Shown here: in pieces, positions 11,404 to 27,805 of the stretch
How the letters are laid out: each line of letters starts with the position of its first letter
Numbering within the stretch: position 1 is the first letter of the stretch
NCBI RefSeq assembly: GCF_036884655.1
Contig: NC_088339.1
Span: 28,800,501 to 28,864,500 of the forward strand
Reading direction: 5' to 3'
Length of the DNA stretch: 64,000 nucleotides
Source of the DNA: Musa acuminata AAA Group
Lineage: Eukaryota; Streptophyta; Magnoliopsida; Zingiberales; Musaceae
Made by a program: the position numbers and the translations under genes
Notes under the pieces: generated by a model
The model's database searches: none
The model's input: only the letters and a program-made list of their open reading frames with translations
Told to the model about the DNA's origin: nothing

Positions 11404-11944
11404 TGTTGTGGGAAACAACTTTGAGTCGTGGCCTCGGGGCCGACGCGGCTCGGTTCGGGTCCGGACGACGGGGACCTCCCTGGGGCGTTCCTCGAGCCCG
11501 CTGAGGTGGTCGGGTGCGGTGTCCAATCGGGACGGTGTAGCAATCTCCTCCGGGCAGGAACTCCTCGCCTGCGCGTCCGGAGGGGACCTTCGGCTTCGCA
11601 CCTACATAAAGGTCGGGCCGGGGTCCTCGGCCCGACCCCTCCGACAATCAAGTTAACAGATGTGGAGGGGGTTTCAGATGAAGAAGTGTTTTTGTGTCTG
11701 TCTCTCCTCCTCTCTCTCTGATGAATGAGAGGGTATTTATAGGGAAGCTTCCTGCTTCCTGAGCTGCCCGCTTGCAGGGGCAGGCTAGTAGCGTCTGACT
11801 TTGTGTTGGCGTGGCGTGAAGACTTGAGCTTTGGCAGAATGTTAATGCACCTCGGTCGGCGTTCCGGTCTGCATTGACCAGGTGCTATTGCGTGAGGCGT
11901 CATCTGACGTCAGCCGAGTCTTATCATAATTACTATCCTCATCA
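11404..11944 (-). repeat. 5' LTR of the gag-only element (right copy)
   Basis: 541 bp, the longer of the two LTRs, with TG...CA ends. It contains GGGTATTTATAGGGAAG-type sequence (about 11730) that could be promoter related on either strand. Confidence 0.9.
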
Positions 11945-11949
11945 CTTAC
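11945..11949. repeat. right target-site duplication (CTTAC)
   Basis: Exact copy of 8717-8721, directly after the right LTR. Confidence 0.9.
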
Positions 11950-13099
11950 CCACTCCACTCTACGAGAGGGAGACATACATATTTACTGAGTATTGGTCAT
12001 AAATATTCATCTTTTTCCCATCTTTATAGATAATTTATGAAAGAATGAATATACGATTGATCTTGGGTTGAATATTCATCTTGGAGTAGCACTTCGCATG
12101 TGTATTATATATTAAAAATCTTAAATAAAAATATGATTTGGATATATAAAATAATTAAGTGATATTTTGATGATACAATATTTTTTTATTTTTTTATTAA
12201 ATAATTTTTTAAGTATTATGATTGTTATTTTTATAGTTATATATAGTGTTGATAAGATTATTTAGTTCAGACCCAAGAAATCATAAGTCCATCGGTTTTT
12301 TTTTTTTTTTTATCTGTACCAATGTACGAATGATCGATCAATCAAATTGTCCGGCACTGGAACGAAGACTCCGACGAAACTCTTGTCATCGTTTGGACGA
12401 AGGATCACATCTCGACTTTGGGGACGCGACAGGGTGAGAATTAAATGCGATTGACGGTGAAATCGTTTGTCGTGTTCTCTGAGAACAAACACGGGGTATT
12501 TGCATTCCACGATATCGAGGAGGGAAGGGTGCGCGAGATACCCGTCTCTTACGAGAAAAGCCATGCCGCGACTGCTAAAGAAGCCCGTGAGAAGAGCAAG
12601 ACGACGATGGCCCAATGACACAGTAACAACGGAGGAGCACAGCAAAGAGCTGCCTCGCCCGGCATCACACCTGCCGACGTCACATGTTGAGAGAAACATG
12701 GTGATCGCTCCGAGGCAGAGAAATGACAGATGCATACAGCAAAAAGCTTGCTCTGCACCACGTCGTGCAGACGCCACTCGGGCAGAGCAACATGGTGATG
12801 GCCCCCATGGATCTCTCTCTCTCTCCGTCTCTCTCTCTCTCTCTCTCTGAGCCCTTGACAGCAAGTGGCAGACATCTGCACCTGTCACTCCTGCTTCCTT
12901 CCGAAACCCACCTCTCCTCCAGCACTACGTTCCGAGTGTAATCGAGGATTGTGGTGTCCATTCAAGTAAAACCACCCAAACCCCCCACACCCCCTCCCGC
13001 ACTTGCGCTCTTTGGAACCAACTCTGGTAGATCTCCTTCTCACTCCTCTTCTTTTGCCTCGAGAAAAATTTGTACTGCTGGGCAGAGAGAGGAGCAGAG
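11950..13099. other. intergenic and 5' leader, with CT microsatellite
   Basis: AT-rich until about 12300, then GC-richer DNA leading to the small membrane protein gene. A CT/TCTC microsatellite occupies about 12811-12848. ORFs 12310-12888 (-) and 12467-12850 (+) overlap each other and the microsatellite and look accidental. The last part (about 12960-13099) probably is 5'UTR. Confidence 0.45.
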
Positions 13100-13357
13100 A
13101 TGTGGTGCTGCTACGTGGGGAAAGCTACCAGGATCTTCTTCTTCGTGGTGGCGGTGCTGGTGGTGGTGGGCCTCGTTCTGGGCTTTGGGTTCATCCGCCA
13201 CGGGTCGCATGGCAGCAACACCCGCGGGTCCTGCGACAATGACGGCTGCCGACCCGCCCGCCCTCAGCCGGTTCCGGCCGCCGCCACCACGTCTGCCCCG
13301 CCGCTCCTCAGCCCGCCCAGCTCCGTCACCGTCGTCCAAGCTCCTTTCCTTGCCTAG
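13100..13357 (+). CDS. 85-aa single-pass membrane protein, unknown function
   Basis: The ATG at 13100 opens MWCCYVGKATRIFFFVVAVL, followed by VVVGLVLGFGFIRHG. A Cys-containing cytosolic-looking head (CC at 3-4, a possible acylation site) and one hydrophobic helix (about residues 11-32) precede a Gly/Ser and then Pro/Ala/Ser-rich tail that ends at 13357. The start at 13070 in the same frame would use a non-optimal upstream codon and add residues without known pattern. Small plant proteins of this shape exist as unnamed expressed proteins; I recognise the shape, not a named family. Neighbouring THI1 is on the opposite strand and transcribed toward it. Confidence 0.55.
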   Translation: MWCCYVGKATRIFFFVVAVLVVVGLVLGFGFIRHGSHGSNTRGSCDNDGCRPARPQPVPAAATTSAPPLLSPPSSVTVVQAPFLA

Positions 13358-14094
13358 CCTGACGGCCCAGACAGTTCTTCACCTTTCTTCGCCTCCTCTT
13401 CCTCTCTTGTCATGTAGATGCACATATCCGCCCTTTCCATTTTCCTTTGTTGAAGCTGTGGCAGTGTGGAAATGTTTGCGAGTGTTGCGATTAGGAATTC
13501 TTCTCCTGTGCTGTACCAAAAGTTACTCTTATTATTATTGTATGGCTCGTTTATTTCCCCCCTTTCTTCGAGAAAGAAAACTTGGGAAGGTTGAAGAGCT
13601 CAATTGGCTACATTTTTGCTCACTGTTGACAATTGATTTTTGTTTATTTCATTTATGGAGACTTATGATGTGAGTTAAAAGGACCTCTTTTTTTCTTCTG
13701 TGGATGGGACTAAAGAACATATGACAATCGAGTTATCATTAACTAGACTTCACATGTTCACTGTACCAACTCAGGACACACACATCATGTTCAACCTTCG
13801 AACGATACCGGCAGCCTAAAAGCAAGCTTACAGCTTAGAAGAATCACCACGAATCATGGGGAACAGCGTGAAACCAGTTAGAAGGAGACGGGACAGGGGA
13901 GAAACCATGAGTTCTTACAGCACAACACCAAAGTTACATGGAACAGTAGACACTACAGACCGTAGATAAGGTAGGAGATAAAAGGGATTCTTTCTCCACA
14001 GCATTCATAGAGCCTCTCATCCTCTCCAATCACCGTAAACTCGTACACAGCCCCTATCTTTATTCCAAGGCAAAGCTACTTCTTGCGGGCAGTC
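13358..14094. other. convergent 3' ends, no gene seen
   Basis: Probably holds the 3'UTR of the small membrane protein gene (left) and of THI1 (right). No coding signal. Confidence 0.5.
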
Positions 14095-17289
<3,195 letters not shown>

Positions 17290-18011
17290 TCAAAAACCAT
17301 GAATTTTGATACGTTCCTTCTTCACGATTCCAGCCTGCACCATGAGAAGCAAGAGAGAGATATCTTCATTCACCATCAGATGAGAGAAAATAACACAGTT
17401 TATTCTTGTACATTCCCTGATTTACAACTATATAAGCAAGAATAATCTAGAATAAGATGGGAGAAAAATAAGCACCTGAACCAAGAAATTGGAGACATTC
17501 TTCCGCTGATCACCTTGAAGTTGAATGACCTACAAAAAATTATTTGGCTCCACTGATCAATACCGATTCTAGCAACAATAAATGCATGCATCTAGCTAAA
17601 AGAAAGACCATAATGCAATACCTGCCCCAACTCTGGGTCCTGAACCACAGTACCATTACAGCAGAATTCCCTTTTCAGATCTTTCAAGATCTTGTTATAG
17701 CTGAACTCTTTTTTTAATCCCTGCACTGTAGTTAGACTCTTCCTGCCGTTCCGCTGCTGTATGCGGATGTGCACATACTCCTTTGCACCAGCACCAGAGT
17801 CATCAGCATTCGCATCAGCAAATGGATCTAAAGCAAAAGAGACGGAATTACCAAAATAATGAATTCCAGGTAGACGTAAGCTTCTCTAACGTTAAGCTGT
17901 TGAAACACTCCAAGCAAACACACAACCAGGTATAACTGTACAAAATTGCATGGAATGGGATTTTGCGAACATACCAAAAGTAGTTGGGATCTGAACGTCA
18001 AGATCAGACAT
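17290..18011 (-). CDS. SUI1: translation initiation factor eIF1 (SUI1)
   Basis: Four coding exons: 18011-17975, 17827-17622, 17529-17476 and 17334-17290. All introns are GT-AG and phases agree, giving 113 aa, the usual plant length. The protein starts MSDLDVQIPTTFDPFADANA, contains QQRNGRKSLTTVQGLKKEFS and FCCNGTVVQDPELGQVIQLQ, and ends GIVKKERIKIHGF. eIF1 binds the 40S subunit near the P site and enforces AUG selection during scanning in the cytosol. The minus-strand sequence upstream of the ATG (about 18060) has an acceptor, so the leader is split; see the separate 5'UTR exon and TATA entries. Confidence 0.97.
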
Positions 18012-19631
18012 GAACACTGGAACTACCGAAGGGAAAGACTGAACAAAGGTTCACTGGCTTCTAGAGCTGCATCAAATTTAAACCACACAATATGGACACT
18101 GTTAGCATTCAGCTGAGATCGAGACAATAATTCAATATGACAATTGCTCAGCTATGTAGCAAGGCACATTGGTAAGACATGAAAAAAACTCATAAAAGAT
18201 CAGGTTTATTTCTTCAAGAAAGAAAATCATTATTTCCTGAAAGAGGATAATAATAAGTGAAAACCTAAGTACATCGATATCAAGGCCACATTAAATAACA
18301 TGCACTTAGATGTCCAACATGCTTTACAAATAATCAGAGGCAAAAGTACTTGATCAAGAACAGGATGAAAAAATCGGATGGAAACTAATTGATAGCAACA
18401 ACAAATTACCACAGTTATATTTCAGAAGATCTCTTGATGTGTCATTTAGCTCATATTTTTTTATTGGGGCAATCAAATGACGAGCGTCATCAAAGAAGAT
18501 ATAGTATATACAAAATTTAACCATACTTCCCAAGGAAAATCAACAATAGCACCTTGGCAGGGATGACAAAATCACATAAACAGTTGCATGGAAAAATGAA
18601 CCGAGATCAGTTGCACAAAACATTAAGCAATAAACAAAGTTAACCCATCTGGGAAGGGGATGATATACATGAAAATGTGTTTACCACATGACTATGAGCT
18701 AACTATGTCATGAAGTGGTTTGTCATTTGTCAGAAAAGCTTAAAGGTTGGACAAGAATCATTCAGCCATACCTCAAAAAGTTGGAATCAATGGTTTGTGC
18801 GACAGTTCTAAATTGCTAAAGGAGAGAATATAAATGATTACCATGTCCATTTCTTTAATAAAAATCATTTAGTTCCTTGAGAATTGATGAATTTTTCACT
18901 TGATCTTGGTTGAAATCTGAAGACAAGACTATTTTTCACCTTTTTAGGGAGACAAACCATCTTTTTTAGGGAAAAACACAAAAGTACGAAAGGTACCACC
19001 ATAACCCCTGATCTTAATACCATCAAGTCAGATTCGACTTATCATATTGGAGATTTGATCATGAAGGAACAACAGCCTGACTGCTCGATTGATCGACATA
19101 CATCCTTCATCAACCGAGATAATTAGGGCACAGCTTAAATGCACCAATAATCACTCGATAAAAACAAAAACAAAAGGATCAAAGTGATGGGATGTAGAGC
19201 AGATCGACCGCATCAAAAAGTATATTCTTTTTTCTAATTTTCTGATCGACAGCACATCGACAAACTGTTTCAGGTGCAACATGGTATAAATAGCAGGAAA
19301 AAACATTTTCTTTTTTCCAATTTCGTTTTGTCCAGGTAAATGCTAAGAAAGGAAAGGAGAAAACGGGACCAAAACTATTTGTCCTTAGGTCAAGATTCTA
19401 ACACTTGGAACCGGTAATTCCCCCCACCCCAAACCATTACCCCCCCCCCCTTGCATCCTTGGACAACATGGAAGCCCATCAAGCAGCAGATCCAACATAA
19501 CAGATGCCACGAAAGAAAACCGGAGGTCTTAACTTCCCGATCAACAGAAGCAAGCCAAAATAATCAATAAAGCGCATGAAGCAACAGATCTTGTTGTACA
19601 AAGGAAGGGAAAAAGGATCCTTTTTTGTTAC

Positions 19632-19705
19632 CGCGCTGAGGACGAGATGTACGCCTCTCGCAGCGATCACAGATAGGCGAAGAAGAAGAGGGAGAGGATT
19701 TGTGG
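19632..19705 (-). other. probable 5'UTR exon of eIF1
   Basis: A non-coding first exon is inferred between the expected start site (about 30 bases below the TATA element) and a donor reading CAGCGCG|GTAACA on the minus strand. The matching acceptor TGCAG lies near 18070, so the leader intron is about 1.5 kb. A long leader intron is typical of plant SUI1 genes. The exact 5' end is not visible. Confidence 0.5.
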
Positions 19706-19732
19706 CTGATGCGCTCGACCGCTCTTCTTTAA

Positions 19733-19741
19733 TATTTATAG
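19733..19741 (-). promoter_or_regulatory. TATA box of eIF1
   Basis: CTATAAATA on the minus strand, just upstream of a CT-rich leader and the 5'UTR donor at 19632. Confidence 0.55.
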
Positions 19742-22700
19742 AGGGAGAAAGAGAGAGCGAGAGGCATTAAATTAGTATTGGAAGGCTATCTTTTTCGTTT
19801 CATTTTTACGCCAGATGGCTTGATCGATGGGATTTCACGAATACCGAAGCGGAATGGACATGCAGGATGTCACGTGATCGTGGGCCGATGGCGTCCTACT
19901 TTAGCGGACGGCCGTCCGGGTTCTGCAGTGGAAGTTTTCCGAGCTGGTGGAACGTGGACGGGTGATCTCGATTTGGACGGCCCTGATCGCCTAATCAATC
20001 CCGATTCCCGTTTTGTTATTGCTTTACTTTCTTCTTTATCACGTTCACGGGATGTGCGGTGGCCCCCACACGTTTGCGTCCCTCCAACGCAGTTCGTTTG
20101 CGCCCTACGTCTTATTTTCTTTATTTATTTATTGGATAAATTTCCCAAAAAGACCAAAGTTATCTTTTTTTTATATAATATTTTTTTTAATATTATTTTT
20201 TTTTATTTTTTTTAAAATAAAATTATCCTTGACGTCTATAGTCTTCGTCCACATTCGCTATTGCGATCACACCATCATCCACTATCTTTATCTTTATTCT
20301 TTTATGTCATAATTTTATATCATCACCTGTTCGTCTATCCTTTTGTGAATTTGATAATGTATCATTGCTCCTGAACTTTCTCCTAGATAGAGATATGAGA
20401 TTGATTGATGGTGAGAGAGATTGTTGGGCAATGACGATTATAATCAATAGGTGATTGGGGCTTTCGTTAGCGCTTGGCATATGTGACATTCTTTCGTGAT
20501 GTGTTGACTCCACGATGGTGAAACTTACAAATATAATAATAACGAATAAATGACGGAGATAAATGACCTTATCTTTTAGAAAATAATAAATATTTTATAC
20601 GAATAAATCAGAATTTTTTTTTAAAAAAAATAAAAGCTTAGAATTTTTTTTGAGAATTTATCCCATTTATTTAGATTTGACACGTAGTGTTTATTTGCAA
20701 AGTGACATGACATGACATTCAGACATTCTCATGTCAGATTCTTCGAATTACATATTAGCACGAACTGATCACCATCAAAAGTCACAATGCAATAACTATA
20801 CTTTATTAGTCAACATCTTTATTTTTGTCTTCTCCACCCATTCTACTAATTGATCTCCCACACTTGGTTCAATCTCAAACTCATCCTTCTCCCTTCTCTC
20901 ACAGGAGCAGAGGTACTGGTGGTGGATGTTACCATCAGATTGTATGGAATCTAAGATTTCTTCTGCGGCGTACTGCCATCAGCTAAGAACAATAGTTGGC
21001 CATGCTCAAATGGGGCCTGTGCACAGCAGCGCGAGTCCCGTGAGTTCACGTGGGCGTCCATGGCAGCATCACATCAGTTTCTCCTCGGAAAGGGATGGGC
21101 GGCTCCTTCCCGGTCGTGAAGCAGACCCGAGCCAGGGAGGCGTCCGACGGTCGCCCGACTCCACTACGAGATCGGACAAAGAGTGACACATACTGACGCC
21201 TCGTCGTCTTCCGCCATGCTTCCATACTCCCCTCGTCCTTTTTCTCTGTCGACCCCTCTCTCTTCTCATCAACGTCGGAGACTCGCATGCTTTCAAATCC
21301 GAGCTCTGTGGTGCTTCGAGTACCGTTGTTTCCTACGCGCACACAGGAACTATTATGACTGTGACGATTTGATCTGATGTTACAAGAAATCTGTCTCGAC
21401 AATACTCACATTCGAACTTCTAACTTGCTCTAAATTCAGCATCAACCCTATCAGGAGGAGGAAAGGACCAAGACGCCTGAATTGGCAGCTTGACAGAAAG
21501 CGGGTTGATCATCAATCCCAAATTTTGGACAGTAGCTGTAATGATATTTCTCTGTGATCCTCATGGGCTTGAGCTGAATCAATCCCAAACTTCGGACAGT
21601 AGCTGCAAACTTCAGACAGCACTTTTATGATTGTCACGATCTAATAAAATATCTGATCTATCAAAATATTTAAATTAAAATCGATAATAATATATCAATC
21701 AGATCCTTATAAATCAATTTTAATTTTTACCTTTTTGCAGTATAAGACTAATCACATCCCGACTATGAAGCCGCGACAGCAAAGCTCTCTTCCTCGCACC
21801 GGCAGAAGAATGGAGCGCAGAGAACGGCAGGGACTGATGCAACGTGTTTATACTAGCAGCCAGTGGACGAGACCTACGTGTCGTCGCTCCATCATCCGCA
21901 AGTATCGATCGTTCCCGATCATGTTTGCCCTGTCCATATCTCAATTTTGATTTCTCCGTGGCTCTCCGTGATGGAGAATCTGCGGCGGGCCCTTCGCTAG
22001 GTGAATCACGGCACGCACACACAGCCTCCCTGTTCATCACGAGCACAAATCCTCTCACTCCCTGTCGGTTCACTTCTCCTCTCATTGTGTCTGCACGTGT
22101 TCATCGTTTCTGGAAGGGCTGCATCCCGGCCAAGATCGCAGAGGAAGATGATCGCCTTCTCGGTGAATGCATTGTATCATGTTCGATGCAGAGTATTCTT
22201 CTCATCTGTGATCAGCCATAGCAAGAGGAAACAGGGCTGGATTTGAGTGCACTCTCGAGTCTTATCCCTGACTCAGATACTGCCTTTGTGTGATGGATCT
22301 ACGAAGAAGGTGGAGTGGTGGTGGTTGCCACAGTTGTGGATTGATTGCAGCACTGCAGTTAAAGACATCCTGCCAAAAATCGCCCATGTAGTGGTTCATT
22401 GCCAGAAGCTGGGGGCTGGCCAGAGTTGCATTCCTGATAACAAGCATGCTGCCAGAGAATCCAATCACTCTTGCATATGTCTGGCTATCCTGTCAAGATC
22501 TGATGCGTGCCTGATGAGGCACGTTTTGTTTGGATCTCCGGAGGGCTTATCTGCGATGTAATTTGCTGTTTTGGCTCCAATAACATGAAGTAAGAAAGAA
22601 AGAAAGCGTGCGACAGTGACGATTGGCAAGACGAAGCGGCAGAAGAAAAGAACTATAAACCTCTCTAAAGCAGGAAAAATAGAAATTAAATAAAACAAAT

Positions 22701-22791
22701 AGAAAAATCTTGAGGACAATTATTAGATCACCAATTTAAATCATGTGGCGTGGAAACGCTATGCGCCGATACATAGGACCATTTCTGCCAG
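19742..22791. other. divergent intergenic region between eIF1 and beta-amylase
   Basis: Three kilobases with no confident gene. 20150-20220 is T-rich. On the minus strand, 22262 to about 22486 gives an open, protein-like reading (IGFSGSMLVIRNATLASPQL) behind a TTGACAG acceptor-like site; I could not assign it. ORFs at 20926-21402 and 21720-22246 overlap on both strands and look accidental. Confidence 0.35.
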
Positions 22792-22797
22792 TATAAA
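22792..22797 (+). promoter_or_regulatory. TATA box of beta-amylase
   Basis: GTATAAAAGG about 90 bases before the ATG at 22883; spacing gives a leader of about 60 bases. Confidence 0.65.
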
Positions 22798-22882
22798 AGG
22801 AGAGGCATGCACTCGTCCTTCCCCGTAGCGAGCCAGCCAAAGAAGAGGAAGCTACTTGAGTGCCTTCCACCACCCTCAAGCC

Positions 22883-25024
<2,142 letters not shown>

Positions 25025-25972
25025 GTCGAGCAATCAAGAAGATAAGATAAATAAGATCCTTCCTGCAGTGGATCCGTGACGAACATCAACCTAGTTATGA
25101 GTTTGTGAACTACAATAAGTAAGAGCTTGTGACATTAATTATTCCATGTTGTGTGAGATAATGTATGCGTGAGACTACTAGAAAAATGCTATCAAGAATA
25201 AAGTTTCAGGAACTTTATGTTGGTTTAGCATCTCTAAAATGATGTTAATTAGGACCCTGATATTTACTTTGTGATGTGAGACTCTCTTACAAGATTCTGC
25301 AGCTTTTCTTGTCATATATTTTTGTGTTGTTGCCCACTACTTTCATGAATATGAAAAAAGATGATAAAGTAGACCAAACCAAAAAGAACTAATTGGTATA
25401 CAGATTATTTGAAGGTTGTCACTTACAATTTGGAGAATAAACTAATTTGAAAGAGGTACATGACATTCTTCTAAGTTTTCCTAATTAAGATAACAGCCAA
25501 GTCAGAGTACAAGACAATTTCCAGGGTTTGGTAACAAAGATTTTTATAACATCAAAACAATGAAGCCAACAAAAGATGCATGGTAGCAACAGTAAGTTTC
25601 TATAGTGTAAACTGATAACATAAACTTCTAATAAGAATTTGAAGGGGTTGGCATAAATGTTTACGTATCATTTGGAGCTTTGTGAATTGTGTATCATAAA
25701 GAAACTCACTAATTATCACCACTGGATGAAGAGCAATTGTTGAAATGTTGAAATTGACAGGTACCTCTTATAATAATTTCTTTGGAAGTTAGGAAATTAG
25801 TTCTGTAGCATCGTGAAATGTGAATCACCAGAAACACAGATGTTCTTCATCATGCAAGTAGTGGTTCCAACTTCCAAGTAACTGGTATATAGCAAACATA
25901 TCTGGTATCTGGGACATACCAGCTTCTTTCAGCAGTTGTCTTGATTCATGTAACTTGATATGTGTGCTTGGG
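25025..25972. other. convergent 3' flank, no gene seen
   Basis: AT-rich DNA between the 3' ends of beta-amylase and the PPR gene; it should hold both 3'UTRs. Confidence 0.5.
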
Positions 25973-27805
25973 TTAAGGATGTGAATTGTCCCCTACTAGA
26001 GACCTGTAGATCATGATATCTGACTCAACAAAGCTGCAACCTGGTGGTTTCTTCAGTCCATTTAGTCTTGCCAAACCTCTGATCCTTTCTACATCACTCC
26101 ACCTTTTATCGGCAGCATACAAACTAGAGAGGGTGACATAAGGACCAATGTGTTCAGGTTTTAGACTGATAATATTCCTAGCAGCAATCTCAGCCAGCTC
26201 AACATTGTGATGAATCCTGCAAGCAGAAAGAAGTGCTACCCAAACATCAGCTATCAGCTTTGCATCCATGTTCATGATGAATTTGTATGCTCCTTCCAAG
26301 TCCCCAGCCCTTCCAAGAATATCCACCACACAGGAATAGTGATCAACCTTAGGCTTCAAGCAGTACGCCTTTGACATTTGGTAGAAGATCTCCCTACCCT
26401 CGCGGACCAGTCCTGTGTGACCACATGCTGACAAAGCCGATGCGAAGGTGATCTCATCTGGTCTGATACCCTTTGCCTTCATCTCATCAAAGCAAGCAAG
26501 TGCCTCCCTTCCCCTTCCATGGAGTCCATACCCTGAAATCATTGCGCTCCAGGAAACAAAATTTTTCACTGGCATTTCGTCGAAAACTTGACGAGAACAC
26601 TCCAGGCTACCACACTTGGCGTACATGTCTACAAGTGCAGTCCCCACAGTCACCCTGTTTTCGAACCCTTTTCCAATGAGATAAGCATGAAGGCTTGTTC
26701 CAAATCGCATGGCTCCGACCCGATCACATGCTCCGAGCACTGCTATAAGAGTTACTGCATCAGGGACTACGCCCTCTAAGTTCATTCGACGAAAAAGACT
26801 CAGGCTTTCAGCAGCGTCACCATGTCTAGCATAACCAGAAATCATGGAGTTCCATGAGACAGTATCTTTCCTGCACATGTTCTTGAACAAACGCCAGGCA
26901 CCTACGATGAATTTGGAGTTGGCATAGACATCGATCAGAGCATTAACCAAAAAACCATTGATTTCCATGCCACTACGAAGAATGCAGGCATGAATCTCCA
27001 TCCCTTGCTTCAGGGCCATCAAATCTGCACAAGCAGGCAGTACACCCAGAAGACTCGCCTCATCCAGCCGACTTCCGGTGAGAGGCCTATCAGCAAAGAG
27101 CGACAGAGACGTCGCCGGATCATTATTCCTTGCATAACCTGAAATCATCGTGTTCCAAGAAGTTAAATCTTTAACCGGCATTCCGTCGAACAACTTCTGA
27201 GCGATCTCCATCTGTCCGAACTTGGAATACATCGACAGAAGAGAATTGGCCACGAAGACGTCGGACTCATACCCACAAACAATTATTTCAGAATGCACCC
27301 TTCTTCCGACCTCAACAAGGCATAGATCACCGCATGCCATCAGCACAAACGGGTACGTGAAGTTATCCGACCTTCTGCCAAACTTCAACATCTCACGGTA
27401 CAAGAGAAGCGACTCGAGCGGCGACCCACCGCAGGCGCAGCCCCGGATCATCACGTTCCACAGGAACGAGCTCTTGAGGACGATTCCGTCGAAGATGACC
27501 CGGGCTTCGCGCACGCAGCCGCAGGCGGAGTACATAGCGCAGAGCTTGGTGCTGAGGTAGGTGTTGTCGAGGAGGACGCCGGAGGCGACCATGTGGGCGT
27601 GGAGCCGTCGGCCTTGGCCCAACGACCTGGAGTTGGTCAGTGACTGCAAGAGCCGCCCACATTGGAGGGAGGCGAGGGGTTCGCTGGCTGCTCCTCCAGC
27701 CACCGAATGACAATCCGAGCTATGTATACGGAGAGGGGTGAGGGTCGACAGCTGCAGGAGTCTGCTCAAAGACTTGGTGGAGTTGTGAGGAACACAAGCA
27801 TTCAT
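25973..27805 (-). CDS. PLS-class PPR protein, E subgroup, organellar RNA factor
   Basis: Intronless ORF; the first ATG in frame is at 27805 (reading MNACVPHNSTK), giving 610 aa. Open reading continues 27 codons upstream but only with a GTG. Successive P, L and S repeats run from about residue 60 to 480. Typical segments are VFVANSLLSMYSKFGQMEIA, LFDGMPVKDLTSWNTMISGY, VGTALVDMYAKCGSLECSRQ and VSWSAMISGYGLHGRGREAL. The C-terminal E motif is present (HIGPYVTLSSLYAADKRWSD, GLKKPPGCSFVE) and the protein stops soon after GDNSHP, so the E+ end and DYW deaminase are absent. Such proteins specify C-to-U editing or other RNA steps in chloroplasts or mitochondria, and those without DYW recruit a deaminase in trans. 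The N-terminus is compatible with an organelle presequence. Confidence 0.92.
   Translation of the reverse strand: MNACVPHNSTKSLSRLLQLSTLTPLRIHSSDCHSVAGGAASEPLASLQCGRLLQSLTNSRSLGQGRRLHAHMVASGVLLDNTYLSTKLCAMYSACGCVREARVIFDGIVLKSSFLWNVMIRGCACGGSPLESLLLYREMLKFGRRSDNFTYPFVLMACGDLCLVEVGRRVHSEIIVCGYESDVFVANSLLSMYSKFGQMEIAQKLFDGMPVKDLTSWNTMISGYARNNDPATSLSLFADRPLTGSRLDEASLLGVLPACADLMALKQGMEIHACILRSGMEINGFLVNALIDVYANSKFIVGAWRLFKNMCRKDTVSWNSMISGYARHGDAAESLSLFRRMNLEGVVPDAVTLIAVLGACDRVGAMRFGTSLHAYLIGKGFENRVTVGTALVDMYAKCGSLECSRQVFDEMPVKNFVSWSAMISGYGLHGRGREALACFDEMKAKGIRPDEITFASALSACGHTGLVREGREIFYQMSKAYCLKPKVDHYSCVVDILGRAGDLEGAYKFIMNMDAKLIADVWVALLSACRIHHNVELAEIAARNIISLKPEHIGPYVTLSSLYAADKRWSDVERIRGLARLNGLKKPPGCSFVESDIMIYRSLVGDNSHP

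Larger units (their letters stand above)
8722..11944 (-). mobile_element. non-autonomous gag-only LTR retrotransposon (Ty3/gypsy-type gag)
   Basis: Element of 3,223 bp with two highly similar direct repeats (8722-9226 and 11404-11944), each starting TGTTGTGG and ending CTCATCA, flanked by CTTAC duplications. It reads on the minus strand: the 5' LTR is the right copy. Immediately inside it comes GATTGGCGCTAGAAGG, a primer-binding-site-like sequence, then a decayed gag (11377-10251), then a GC-rich minisatellite (about 10100-9300), then a purine tract (CCGGGGGGGAATA on the minus strand) before the 3' LTR. I see no protease, reverse transcriptase, RNase H or integrase segment, so mobility would need an autonomous partner. 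The layout matches the class called TR-GAG in plants. The LTRs are very similar apart from a 5' gap of about 40 bases in the left copy, so insertion is not ancient. Confidence 0.92.

Noticed and set aside
10704..11504. 266-aa plus-strand ORF
   Set aside because: Antisense to the retrotransposon gag, whose domain is recognisable on the minus strand.
12310..12888. 192-aa minus ORF and overlapping plus ORFs
   Set aside because: They overlap each other and a CT microsatellite, and show no family pattern.
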